From positions 1 through 64,000 of the IMG/VR virus record IMGVR_UViG_3300021478_000015: a DNA stretch of 64,000 nucleotides, one strand, 5' to 3'. How positions within the stretch are numbered: the stretch's first letter is position 1; every line of letters begins with the position of its first letter. This document shows, one piece after another, positions 54,290 to 63,353 of this stretch. The notes under the pieces are model-generated. The model worked only from the letters and a program-made list of their open reading frames with translations, searched no databases and had not been told where the DNA came from. The position numbers and the translations under genes were made by a program. The DNA comes from a virus.

Positions 54290-54576
54290 CCGCTGAAGAT
54301 CCACCTCGACCGGAGCTTCGAGAGGTGAAGTGGATCTTCCCCAAGGATCTCGAAGATGGTCAAGCCATCTTTATTCATGTACAAGGGTTTGCTATATGTC
54401 CGTACTTCGACTATCACGGTGATGGACTCGGAAGCTTCGGTAGTCACTTCTATCAAGGAAGAGTCCAGCGAATCGTAGATGAGAATGGTGATCTCATCGC
54501 AGTACAGATAGGGATGTATGTAGTCCCTGATTTCCTACTCGATCATCCCAGAGTGACGGCGCTGATCGAGCAATGA
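54286..54576 (+). CDS. hypothetical protein
   Basis: 96 residues coupled by ATGA. Mostly beta-rich (VKWIFPKDLEDGQAIFIHVQ, then YQGRVQRIVDENGDLIAVQI). Base composition is more AT-rich than its neighbours. No family recognised. Confidence 0.5.
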   Translation: MTAEDPPRPELREVKWIFPKDLEDGQAIFIHVQGFAICPYFDYHGDGLGSFGSHFYQGRVQRIVDENGDLIAVQIGMYVVPDFLLDHPRVTALIEQ

Positions 54577-54601
54577 ACCTTCAAGGCTGGAAGGGAAAGC
54601 T

Positions 54602-54889
54602 ATGCCCAGAGGAGTATGCTTCGTAACAGAACGTCATAAGGCCGGGATGCTATGGGTGACCGGAGACCCACCAAAGCCTGACGACGCGGTGCTGTACGCC
54701 GAGACTGAGAAGGCCTTCGAGTACGTGGACTGGCAGGTCCTGGTCATCTTCGAGAGCATCCACGGCGGGGACGTGGCCCACGCCGCCGAGCGCCTGGTCA
54801 AGCGTTACGGAGGCAAGACCGTGTCCTACTCGGTTGTCTTAGATCCGGAGGAGGCCGAGAGCCTGGTTGAGCAAGCACTCTTACATTAG
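54602..54889 (+). CDS. hypothetical protein
   Basis: 95 residues after AGGGAAAG. Alpha/beta pattern (FEYVDWQVLVIFESIHGGDV, then HAAERLVKRYGGKTVSYSVV) with an acidic C-terminal helix. Its TAG stop is part of the next gene's -10 element. No family recognised. Confidence 0.5.
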   Translation: MPRGVCFVTERHKAGMLWVTGDPPKPDDAVLYAETEKAFEYVDWQVLVIFESIHGGDVAHAAERLVKRYGGKTVSYSVVLDPEEAESLVEQALLH

Positions 54890-54892
54890 ACT
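54887..54892 (+). promoter_or_regulatory. -10 element 6 bases before a start codon
   Basis: TAGACT (54887-54892) includes the previous stop codon and lies six bases before ATG 54899, with no ribosome site. The -35 is poor. Confidence 0.4.
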
Positions 54893-54898
54893 CGGCTC

Positions 54899-55471
54899 AT
54901 GACCACCTGTGGGGCCGAGCATCCCACCAAGCCCGGCGTCTACTGCGATCGGCCCTTCGAGCCCGAGCACGATCCTCACCAGCGAGGTGAAGGAGGTCTG
55001 GCTGAGCGCTGGCCCAACCGGGCCTACGGGGCGTCCTTCACCGGGGTCCCTCCCACTCGGCAGGGCAAAGATGAGGCCATGCTGGGGCTGGTTCGCCGCG
55101 CCAGAACGGCTGATCATGCTCCTGATCCTGAGCGACCTTCTCTCTTTGATCCTGCGGCTGCCGCGGCGGCGCGAAGTGATGGGATCAATGCTGCTGATGA
55201 TCATGCTAATGAGATCTGGAAACAGGATGCGTATGAAGCCATACGAATCGTCTCTGGCAGGTTGGATGATTTCACCAGTGATGAGGTTTGGGAAGAGCTT
55301 CAAGGGACTTCGACTTGGACTCATGAACCGGCAGCATTGGGACCAGTGATGCTCAAAGCCTGCCGGGACGGCATCATCATTAAGACCGATGAACTTCGGA
55401 AAACCAAAATCCCGCGTCGGCACCGGGAACTCGTCGTCTGGAGATCTGCGCTAAGAATCCCTCAGGTCTGA
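54899..55471 (+). CDS. zinc-site and winged-helix-like protein (paralog of 36122)
   Basis: 190 residues, probably leaderless. The N-terminal part has C5 and C18 with a His-rich stretch. The C-terminal 110 residues (IWKQDAYEAIRIVSGRLDDF, then TSDEVWEELQGTSTWTHEPA and LGPVMLKACRDGIIIKTDEL) follow the same helix-turn-helix-wing layout as the 84-residue protein at 36122. I infer DNA binding. Possibly a regulator of the right-hand structural operon. Confidence 0.5.
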   Translation: MTTCGAEHPTKPGVYCDRPFEPEHDPHQRGEGGLAERWPNRAYGASFTGVPPTRQGKDEAMLGLVRRARTADHAPDPERPSLFDPAAAAAARSDGINAADDHANEIWKQDAYEAIRIVSGRLDDFTSDEVWEELQGTSTWTHEPAALGPVMLKACRDGIIIKTDELRKTKIPRRHRELVVWRSALRIPQV

Positions 55472-55500
55472 GCCTGTCCCCCTCATCCTCTGGCCCACGA

Positions 55501-55521
55501 AGGAGTGAAGTTACCCCTTCG
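55501..55521 (+). promoter_or_regulatory. hairpin before the giant-protein operon
   Basis: CACGAAGG (near 55497-55504) pairs with CCTTCGTG (near 55516-55523), leaving GAGGAG as ribosome site seven bases before ATG 55536. It may be a weak terminator for the previous gene or an mRNA-stabilising 5' hairpin. Confidence 0.35.
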
Positions 55522-55535
55522 TGAGGAGTGGCCGG

Positions 55536-58500
55536 ATGACGTTGCAAGGCTTCGAGGTGCAGGCGGCCAAGCCGAAAGGCGAGCGCGCCAGCGAGGATGA
55601 ACCGGCTCAGCAGCCCATCCGGCCGGGGGAGAAATCCCCTGCTGACCGGCGCAATCTGACCAACGACGAGCGCACCGTCAAGCGCCGCCGTCGCCGCGTC
55701 CACGCTGCCTACAGCGCGCCGGGCTACTACTTGGTGGACAAGGACGCCACCCCGCAGTCGGAGCGCTTCGAGACGGTGAGCGAGGCCGAGGCTCAGCTAG
55801 AGCCCGACTCCGGGCAACTGATCCAGTACCTGGACCAGGCCCCTAACTCCTCCCACGTCGCTGAGCCCTTCCCGCCCAACCTCAACCAAGTCAATGGGAG
55901 CCTCCGGATGTCCGCACACACTGACGACGAGTTCCTGTTCGTGGCCGCCGACGCCGATGGCGACAGCGACGAGGACATGGACACCCAGGACGAGGGGATG
56001 GACGACAAGACCGCGGCTCTCTCCGACGATCGCATCAACGACGCTTACGAGCGCCACCTGCAGTGGTCCAAGGCCAACGGCCACAACGACCCCGACACCG
56101 TGTCGGCCCTGCGCGCCCATGAGCGCTCCGGGGGCATCACTCGGGCCGAGGCCAATGGCGTGGCAGACCTGCAGGGCATCGGCGGAGGCGACAGTGACTG
56201 GCGCAGCCAGGGGCATCGAGACGAGCCCTGGCCGGTCAAGGAAGGTCAGCTACTGGCGGCCATGGCCAAGGCCACCGGGCCGGAGCAGCAGCGCCTCATG
56301 GGCGAACTGGAGGGCCTCCGGCGCGAAGCCCGGCAGAAGGTCCTGGCTGACCGGGAGATCGACCTGGCCGACGCCTACATCCATGACACCTTGACCCCGG
56401 TCCGGGTCCATGAGCACCACACCGCCGCCACCGACTGGATCGAGGATGTAGCCGAGCCCGACCTCTCCGCCCAGGCCGTCCACCAGGCCATGGTGGTCGA
56501 GGCCCAGGAGTGGCGGAGGAGCGTCTCTGCCGCGGTCAGGCAGGATCGGGAGGAGTACCTGGAGCAGGCTCGCGGCCGAGCCCGGATCACCGCCTCGGCC
56601 ATGGGACCGCACCGGGAGATGGCCTTCCAGACCTTCATGCGGACCGCTGTCGAGGAGGACCAGGACCAGCAAGGCCCGGCCTCCATGATCCAGCCCTGGG
56701 CTATGCCACCCATGCCGCTGCCTCCGACCGGTGGCGGTGATGCCCCCTTCGGCATCCCCTCCGGCAATGCTCCGCTCAACGGCCAGAACTTCAACCCCAT
56801 GGCCACCGAGGTCTACCCCGGATCGCAGATACTGCCCCTCGACAACGGGGCCAGTGCCTGGCCACCGGCTGACAACCTCGAAGGCGAAGAGCCCCTGCCG
56901 CCGGTCGCCCCTGACAACTACAACGCGGTGGGGGCCGAGACCCATATGTCGTCCCGGCGTGAGGCCGCCAGTGACTATTCACCCAGGTCTGGCATGGGTG
57001 GTCGAGGAGGAGACAAGCCGTTCAAGGCCACCCACACCTATTCCCCCATCGGTTGGGACGCCTTCGACGCCCGGCCCCATCCCGGCTCCAAGTCCATTAC
57101 CCCCGGCGTGCCGGTCCAGAATCACGGCTACATGAGCCCCCGAGGCCCCGGTGGCATGCGCCTGGTCCACGTCTCGGATGAGTCCGGCAATCACCAGACC
57201 ATCGACAGCCGTAGCCTGGGCAAGCTCAGCCGTGGAGACGACGCCTTCGATCGTGAACAGGACCAGGACATCCTGGAGCGCAACGAGGAGCGCCGTCAGC
57301 CCTACGACTGGGATCCCCAGCGTCGGGAATCCGGGGGATCAATCTTCGAGAGTAACCGTCGTCAGGCCGGGTACAGCGATGAGTTCCCCCATCGGCGGCA
57401 CATGGAAACCCAGCATCCGGGTTATTCAGGTGATGATGGTGGGGATCCCGAGGCCGCCCATCGTCAACTCCACGGTGGGGACTGGTCCACCCCGGCCACT
57501 GATGGCGACAGCATCATGTCTGCCCATCCGGACCTGGCCGAGCATGAGAAGTACCCCGGCCTCTACGACCTCTCGACCGACCTGGGACGGCGGTTCCTGT
57601 CATCACAGAACTTCAACGGCCCCAAGCAGACCTACCAGGAGTACGTGTCCCGGCTCTCCGAGGGCTCCACCCCCATGGATCAGGAGCATTGGGCTGGGTC
57701 CATGGCCGCCGTGACCCCGGCCCCGTCGAACACCTCGATCCCGGTCACCTCCATGATGCGCTGGGGTGAGCGTGGCACGAACCCTGACCCCACCGGGGCC
57801 GACCTGGCCGGTAACCCCATGGCCGGGTATCCCGAGGGTGGTAACTGGGACAAGGACGAGGCCCACGCCCAGTCCGGCGAGGCCCAGTCCAACTTGCCGC
57901 TGGCTCCCGAGGGTCCCATGGTGGCCGAGCACTTGGACTACATCACCGACTTCCCCGATACCGGCCCGGCAGAAGTGCCATCGGATCGGGCCTGGAACAT
58001 CGATGCCAACCAAAGTGCAGCAGGCCACGATTCCGGCGTGACTCACGGTGCCGCGGCGTCCACCTACGACACTTACCACGACACTCCTTACGACGATGAC
58101 ACGCTCGGTGAGAGCCAGTACATGAGCGAGGTCCCTCATGACTTCGAGTCCGGCGGGGGATCCCAGTACTGCAGGCACTGCGGTGAGGCCCGTCGCCACC
58201 CTATGCACGTTTACGCGGCCCGGATGGCGGCCGGGAAGCCACCGCTGGAGCCCGACCGCTCGAACTACGCCACCACCCCCGGCGGGGAAGCTCAGTCCAC
58301 CGAGCAGTACGAGCAGGCCTACTCCTCGGGTCGCAACATCGACTACTCCGAAACTGGCATCGGCCAGCTAGGCACCGTGCCGGTCCAGGGCTACGGGGTG
58401 ACTCCCAACGGCGAGATGTTCCCCTGGCAGGTACCCCCTGGACCTGGCCCGGTGGGAGCCGCCGACGTGGCTGACGTACCGCCCCCAGGGGCCGGACAGG

Positions 58501-58613
58501 TCGGAGCGGCTCAGCCCACTGATCTCAACAACCCGGAGGCTCCTGAGGGCAAGCAGGCCGCTCTCAGGGCCATGCAGAGACGCATCCGTCACAACATGGG
58601 AGCACGGCGATGA
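55536..58613 (+). CDS. giant disordered protein 1
   Basis: 1025 residues from ATG 55536, after GAGGAG. Basic start (TVKRRRRRVHAAYSAPGYYL), an acidic stretch (DADGDSDEDMDTQDEG, about 150), short helical segments at about 200-300, then hundreds of residues rich in Gly, Pro, Asp, Asn, Gln and Met with no clear fold. A CRHCGEARRHPMH zinc knuckle is near 875. It precedes another giant protein and the portal gene, so it may be an internal virion or scaffold protein. Codon use matches other genes and supports translation. Function unknown. Confidence 0.6.
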   Translation: MTLQGFEVQAAKPKGERASEDEPAQQPIRPGEKSPADRRNLTNDERTVKRRRRRVHAAYSAPGYYLVDKDATPQSERFETVSEAEAQLEPDSGQLIQYLDQAPNSSHVAEPFPPNLNQVNGSLRMSAHTDDEFLFVAADADGDSDEDMDTQDEGMDDKTAALSDDRINDAYERHLQWSKANGHNDPDTVSALRAHERSGGITRAEANGVADLQGIGGGDSDWRSQGHRDEPWPVKEGQLLAAMAKATGPEQQRLMGELEGLRREARQKVLADREIDLADAYIHDTLTPVRVHEHHTAATDWIEDVAEPDLSAQAVHQAMVVEAQEWRRSVSAAVRQDREEYLEQARGRARITASAMGPHREMAFQTFMRTAVEEDQDQQGPASMIQPWAMPPMPLPPTGGGDAPFGIPSGNAPLNGQNFNPMATEVYPGSQILPLDNGASAWPPADNLEGEEPLPPVAPDNYNAVGAETHMSSRREAASDYSPRSGMGGRGGDKPFKATHTYSPIGWDAFDARPHPGSKSITPGVPVQNHGYMSPRGPGGMRLVHVSDESGNHQTIDSRSLGKLSRGDDAFDREQDQDILERNEERRQPYDWDPQRRESGGSIFESNRRQAGYSDEFPHRRHMETQHPGYSGDDGGDPEAAHRQLHGGDWSTPATDGDSIMSAHPDLAEHEKYPGLYDLSTDLGRRFLSSQNFNGPKQTYQEYVSRLSEGSTPMDQEHWAGSMAAVTPAPSNTSIPVTSMMRWGERGTNPDPTGADLAGNPMAGYPEGGNWDKDEAHAQSGEAQSNLPLAPEGPMVAEHLDYITDFPDTGPAEVPSDRAWNIDANQSAAGHDSGVTHGAAASTYDTYHDTPYDDDTLGESQYMSEVPHDFESGGGSQYCRHCGEARRHPMHVYAARMAAGKPPLEPDRSNYATTPGGEAQSTEQYEQAYSSGRNIDYSETGIGQLGTVPVQGYGVTPNGEMFPWQVPPGPGPVGAADVADVPPPGAGQVGAAQPTDLNNPEAPEGKQAALRAMQRRIRHNMGARR

Positions 58614-61600
58614 CTGACCTTTGGACCATGGCCGGAGAAGAGGCGGAGCGTGACGCCGCCGCTCACAAGCTGGCCCTGGCTCGGGTGGCCTGCGCCAACT
58701 ACTGGCCTGTCCTGGCATCAGCCGGGACCAAGGACGAGTATGAGCACGCCAAGGCCCTGATCTCCGATGGGGTCACCACCTCGGTGGCCTCAGTGGCCGT
58801 CTCTCCGGCCGACCAGGCCATCCTGGCCTCACGGGTCCTCGACAGCTTTGATGAGGACTGGGATGCCCACCAGGCCGCTCGCACCGCCGTGGTCGAGGAC
58901 GCTCCCGGTTATGGCCAGCAGATGGGCTTTGGCTTCCCGGCCGAGCCGCTGCCCAACGAGGCTCCCGAGCTAGAGAACGAGATCGCGGGTTGGGAGGGCT
59001 CCGACCGCGAGCAACGGGTGAACATGGGCAACGGCATCGGGGTGGCCGACGACTCCTCTGGCCCCAACGTGGAAGGCCCCGGCCAGAACCAGGGTGAGGA
59101 TCCCTTGCTGCACGCCAGCGCCCTGGACATCGAGGCCGGGCTGGAGCCGGGCGACTATCGCCTGGACGCCTTCGGAGCCCTTATCCCGGTAGAGGCAGCC
59201 GCTAACTACGATTCCCAGTGCCCTCTCTGTGATGAGAGAATCCATTCAAAGGACTATGCCTTTGATGAGGATAGTAATGGTGCGAGTGTCACCCATCCTG
59301 GAGTGATCCATAGTCGTCCTTCAGGTCATCCTGACCTTGAGAAGGCCAAGACTCCGATCATGAAGAGGAGGAAGACCTCGGTCTTTCACACTGCCCCCGG
59401 CGGAGGAGAGCACGCCCCGTACTACGTCCGGCGCGAGGGTGACAAGTACAAGGTGGTCAACCGCAATGGTGACGTGAAGGGCACCTTTAACACCAAGGAG
59501 GAGGCCCGTTCCCAGCAAAAGGCTCTCTACGCCAATGTGCCAGGGGCCAGTGAGGAGGCTGAGAAGCGCCACGGCGAAACCCCAAAAGCAGTGGAGGAGG
59601 AAGGTAAGAAAGCCTCCCTCCAACTGACTGCTCTGCAGCGCCAGGCCATTCAGGTGGCCCGCAACATGGTCGATCAGATGCCCGCCGGGGTAGAGCACCA
59701 CGCCGTGGCCAAAGCCATGTACATGCGGGCCAAGGGATTTGACCTGGATGAGGCCGAGACCGATCTGGTGATCAATGCTGCTCTAGAGAGGATCAATGAG
59801 CGCCTGGATTTTACCAAAGAGGGGGCCTATGACAACCTAGCTGGTGACCTCCATCGCATGAACCATGGAGACCGGTCGCGTTATGAGAGCGAAGGCCATG
59901 CCTTCGAGGTCTCCTACCACGAACGTCCGGCGTATGGCGATATGGGTCAGCCGGTACCCAAGAGTGACAAGTACTCGGGTACGACTGGTGAGTACACCCT
60001 GTACCACCCCCACGGTCAGGCCCAGGAGTTTCATGTAGGACCGTCTGTGCATGCCAAGGGTTACCAGGCCGAGAAGGTTCGGGACACCATGATGGACACT
60101 TGGTCTCGCAAGAAGATGGATCGGCTTATGAGCCAGGGCAATCTTCACACCGCCGATGGCGTCTCCGAGGAGAAGCGGGATCGAGCCGAGTCATCCGGTG
60201 ACACCCTGCCTGGCACCGACAAGTTCCCGATCACCAACAAGACCGATCTGGAGAATGCCAAGCACGATATCGGCCGCACCAATGAGCCCCATGACAAGGT
60301 GGTCAACTACATCAACCGCAAGGCTGATGAGCTAGGGGCTCCCAAGGTTGGTGAGGAGAAGACCTCCCGGATGCGCCGATTGTGGGCCAAGGTGACCGGG
60401 CGTCGTATCACTGCGGTGAACATCCACCACTTTGATAGCTCTGGTGGCAGCTACGACCGTACCCAGACCGATGACAGCATCAAGGACGGGGATGTGTTCC
60501 ACATTCCCAGCGAGAAGATCACCGGCTATATGCACGCGGCGTGGCCGGTGGCGGTCACCGAGAGCAAGGGTCAGTTTCACGGGTTGACCGATCCTCATCG
60601 GCCGCCTGCAGGAGAGGAGGACAGGACCTGTCCCTCCTGTGGGGGCTCAGGGCAAGCCGAGTCCACCGCCAATGCCCCTTACCGCAAGCCGGGTGACACC
60701 ACCTGCTGGGGCTGTGGAGGCAAGGGCTACTACCCCGGTGATCCGCCGGAGCGGGTGGCCCAATGGCACGAAGGCTGGAGTCAAGCTCGGGACCTGGCCC
60801 AGCAGAAGGGCTATCCCCTCGACAGTGGCACCCATGAGGCGTCGCGCCGGACCGCCCAGGGCGACATGAGCAATCCCATGGATCCCTCCTCGACGGGCAA
60901 TCCATTTTCCCCGGCTCAGGATGTCAACTCGGCCATGACCGACCAGAACCCCACCATGGGGGCGGGGGCCGGAGCGGGCGGGGCCATGAGCCCCAACACC
61001 GCTCCGCCCGACGAGATCCCTGGCCAGACCCAGCCTGGCTCAGCCACCGGCACGGCGGCCTCCTCGAAGCCCCGGACCAAGCCGTCCGAGAACCCCAACG
61101 CTCCGAACAAGCCAAGGCCGATGCAGCCACAGGGTATGCCCATGACCATGCCCGGCCAGATGATGACCGGCATGCCCATGATGGGTGTCAGGGTGCCGAC
61201 ACCGCCGGATCACAAGCGTCATATTCAGTGGCTCATGCATCAGTACGCCTTGAACCCTGATGAAGCCGAAGAAGAGGCGCAACGGCGATACCAAAGCTAT
61301 CCCGATACCCAGAAGCAGTGGGGGGCTAAGCCTGAGGATATCAGTACGGGTCCCAATCGTGATTTCACCAATCCGATCTCTGATCAGAATGAGAAGTATG
61401 GACCGAAGGTTTCCAGTAAGGCTCAGGTGATCATTGCAGAGTCGATCCTGGAGAACAACCCCGATCTCAGTGATGAGGAAGCTCTGCATCTGGCGATCAA
61501 GACCATCGAGCGTTATCCCCATGTGGTCAAGGAGGCCTACGGAGGGTCCGACTACCCTTTTGACTCAGCGACCGGGGGTTACAGCGTCTGCAGCCAATGC

Positions 61601-61747
61601 GGAGTTGAGGCCTTTGACAGCCGCACCGGTCACTGCCACAACTGCGGCTATGTCGCCGGGGCCGGGAGGGTCGGCTTCGACCCTCTGGTAGGCCCCACCA
61701 CCATCCGGCCGGGGCGGGCTGACCTTCGTAACCCTGGACTCAGGTAA
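58610..61747 (+). CDS. giant multi-motif protein 2
   Basis: 1045 residues, overlapping giant protein 1 by ATGA. Segments: an N-terminal helical part (AAHKLALARVACANYWPVLA); a Cys site (CPLCDERIH, about 203); a small PYYVRREGDKYKVVNRNGDV then KGTFNTKEEARSQQKALYAN repeat-like domain (about 266-310) found in many phage head-associated proteins; a DnaJ-like zinc ribbon CPSCGGSG/CWGCGGKG (about 674-705); a disordered Met/Pro-rich region (about 760-870); and a terminal ribbon CSQCGVEAFD/CHNCGYVA. Probably a virion-linked scaffold or maturation protein, given its place before the portal. Confidence 0.6.
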   Translation: MTDLWTMAGEEAERDAAAHKLALARVACANYWPVLASAGTKDEYEHAKALISDGVTTSVASVAVSPADQAILASRVLDSFDEDWDAHQAARTAVVEDAPGYGQQMGFGFPAEPLPNEAPELENEIAGWEGSDREQRVNMGNGIGVADDSSGPNVEGPGQNQGEDPLLHASALDIEAGLEPGDYRLDAFGALIPVEAAANYDSQCPLCDERIHSKDYAFDEDSNGASVTHPGVIHSRPSGHPDLEKAKTPIMKRRKTSVFHTAPGGGEHAPYYVRREGDKYKVVNRNGDVKGTFNTKEEARSQQKALYANVPGASEEAEKRHGETPKAVEEEGKKASLQLTALQRQAIQVARNMVDQMPAGVEHHAVAKAMYMRAKGFDLDEAETDLVINAALERINERLDFTKEGAYDNLAGDLHRMNHGDRSRYESEGHAFEVSYHERPAYGDMGQPVPKSDKYSGTTGEYTLYHPHGQAQEFHVGPSVHAKGYQAEKVRDTMMDTWSRKKMDRLMSQGNLHTADGVSEEKRDRAESSGDTLPGTDKFPITNKTDLENAKHDIGRTNEPHDKVVNYINRKADELGAPKVGEEKTSRMRRLWAKVTGRRITAVNIHHFDSSGGSYDRTQTDDSIKDGDVFHIPSEKITGYMHAAWPVAVTESKGQFHGLTDPHRPPAGEEDRTCPSCGGSGQAESTANAPYRKPGDTTCWGCGGKGYYPGDPPERVAQWHEGWSQARDLAQQKGYPLDSGTHEASRRTAQGDMSNPMDPSSTGNPFSPAQDVNSAMTDQNPTMGAGAGAGGAMSPNTAPPDEIPGQTQPGSATGTAASSKPRTKPSENPNAPNKPRPMQPQGMPMTMPGQMMTGMPMMGVRVPTPPDHKRHIQWLMHQYALNPDEAEEEAQRRYQSYPDTQKQWGAKPEDISTGPNRDFTNPISDQNEKYGPKVSSKAQVIIAESILENNPDLSDEEALHLAIKTIERYPHVVKEAYGGSDYPFDSATGGYSVCSQCGVEAFDSRTGHCHNCGYVAGAGRVGFDPLVGPTTIRPGRADLRNPGLR

Positions 61748-62241
61748 TGCAACAGATATCCGTCCCCGAGGGCGCGAAGGTCGCCTATGCCGGTGTGGCT
61801 AACCGCGAGCACATCGACATTGGTGACGAGGGCAAGGTGCTGCGGACCAGCGGTGGGGTCTGCCATGTGATCATGCGGACCGGGGCCAGGGTGGGTGAGG
61901 TCATCATCATCCCCGGCGAGGACCTCACCATGCTGGGCTCCCGGCGGCCCTCGGTGGACGACTCTCTTTCGGACGGTTCCCTGGACGATCCGGTCCTGAT
62001 CCACACCGCAGTACGGACCGTCTACGACCGCCACGGCGAGCAAGGGCTCATCACCGCCCTGGCCAACCACGATGAGCTACCGGACTTCTACGGGGTGGCC
62101 GAGGAGGCGGTACAGCGCGTCATCGCCACTGTTCGCAACCATCCGGTGATGCTGAGGGTACTGGCAGAGCTAGATGATGAGGAGGGGGAGAACTTCATCC
62201 AATCGTTGGCCATGTCCGCCATCGATGAGGTGGTGGGATGA
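61747..62241 (+). CDS. hypothetical protein
   Basis: 164 residues beginning two bases after the giant protein's last codon region. The N-terminal half is beta-rich (VAYAGVANREHIDIGDEGKV and onward), like a small SH3 or head-decoration fold; the C-terminal half is helical and acidic. No family recognised. Coupled by ATGA to the next gene. Confidence 0.5.
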   Translation: MQQISVPEGAKVAYAGVANREHIDIGDEGKVLRTSGGVCHVIMRTGARVGEVIIIPGEDLTMLGSRRPSVDDSLSDGSLDDPVLIHTAVRTVYDRHGEQGLITALANHDELPDFYGVAEEAVQRVIATVRNHPVMLRVLAELDDEEGENFIQSLAMSAIDEVVG

Positions 62242-63008
62242 GTGATACCGAGACCCCTACCAATCGGAGTTCAACATCGGATACTCCTATGTTCTGCACC
62301 AAGTGTCATCAGATTGTGCAGAAGCCAGGACCCTGCCCCAAAGGCGGAAACCATCATCTTGTCTCCATCTCTGACAAAGGGGTGCAGGGTCAGGGGGAGA
62401 ATGCCGGGACTGAGAGCACCAAGACCGATAAGCCTGATGATCCCAAGAAGTCTCCCAAGGATCAGGATATGAAGAATAAGCCCAATGGTCGGCAGGCCTC
62501 AGTAGCTAACCAGAATGATCGTATTCGGGCTTATGCCATGCAGTATTTGGCTCATGACTCCGGTGATGGCCAGACGGTGTATCACTGCCCGTTCTGCGGT
62601 GGTGGCAACGTCATCGGCCGATCGGACGGCACCATCGCCTGTGGCTTCTGCAATACCCACTTCACCGTGCAGGTCCAGCCCGAGTTCGCGGGCATGCCCC
62701 AGACCATCGACGGCCAGCCCTACGACATCCCCGGCATGCCTGGTGGGGTCGATCCCAACACCGGCATGCCGCCCCAGATGGACGGCATGGCAGACGGGGA
62801 AGAGGGCGAGGACGGAGGCTTTCCACCCGAGGAACCGCCGGATGGAGCGGACATGGGCAGCCCTGAGGATGAAGAGGCCCAGGGCAAGAACGGCACCTCG
62901 GTGCCCTGGGAGCATCAGTCGAGACGGCTCTACCGCACGGCGGCCGGAACCATGACCGAGGAGCAGTACCTGGCCCATCTCGCGCTCATACACAGTGTGT
63001 CCGAGTGA
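62238..63008 (+). CDS. zinc-ribbon and disordered protein
   Basis: 256 residues. CTKCHQIVQKPGPCPKGGNH (about 20-39) and CPFCGGGN / CGFCNTHF (about 118-140) are two zinc sites. Between them lies a Lys/Asp/Asn-rich stretch, and after them a Pro/Gly/Met/Asp-rich disordered region. A helical end (EEQYLAHLALIHSV) closes it. Style matches the giant proteins upstream. Function unknown. Confidence 0.55.
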   Translation: MSDTETPTNRSSTSDTPMFCTKCHQIVQKPGPCPKGGNHHLVSISDKGVQGQGENAGTESTKTDKPDDPKKSPKDQDMKNKPNGRQASVANQNDRIRAYAMQYLAHDSGDGQTVYHCPFCGGGNVIGRSDGTIACGFCNTHFTVQVQPEFAGMPQTIDGQPYDIPGMPGGVDPNTGMPPQMDGMADGEEGEDGGFPPEEPPDGADMGSPEDEEAQGKNGTSVPWEHQSRRLYRTAAGTMTEEQYLAHLALIHSVSE

Positions 63009-63011
63009 TGC

Positions 63012-63353
63012 ATGACCGTGCCGGTTTTGATTCAGCAGTATACGGCCAATATCTACCCGAACGCGGGCTCAGCTTATTCGTCTGAGCATGAATGTGAAGG
63101 ATCGAAGTTTCATTCCCCTAATCCGCTACTGGTCCATGAGGTAGATCTTGTTCCCTGGGATGGTCATCCGACATCACATACCGCTTGGCTGTGCGGAACC
63201 TGCCGCGGAAATCTGTGGGTCTACCAGAAGATCCTCTATGAGCGTAAAGGCGACATCCCCTGGGATGTGCAGCGCTCCTTCGGCAATGGGATCCGAGCCT
63301 TGGCCAAGCGAGGTTGGGCCTTCTATACCAGCTACCTGGCAGGTTTGAGATGA
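63012..63353 (+). CDS. hypothetical protein with Cys/His site
   Basis: 113 residues. HECEGSKFHSPN (about 27-38) and WLCGTCRGN (about 59-67) form a possible zinc site; a helical end (FGNGIRALAKRGWAFYTSYL) follows. The stop overlaps the portal ATG, so it is co-translated with the portal protein. Confidence 0.5.
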   Translation: MTVPVLIQQYTANIYPNAGSAYSSEHECEGSKFHSPNPLLVHEVDLVPWDGHPTSHTAWLCGTCRGNLWVYQKILYERKGDIPWDVQRSFGNGIRALAKRGWAFYTSYLAGLR

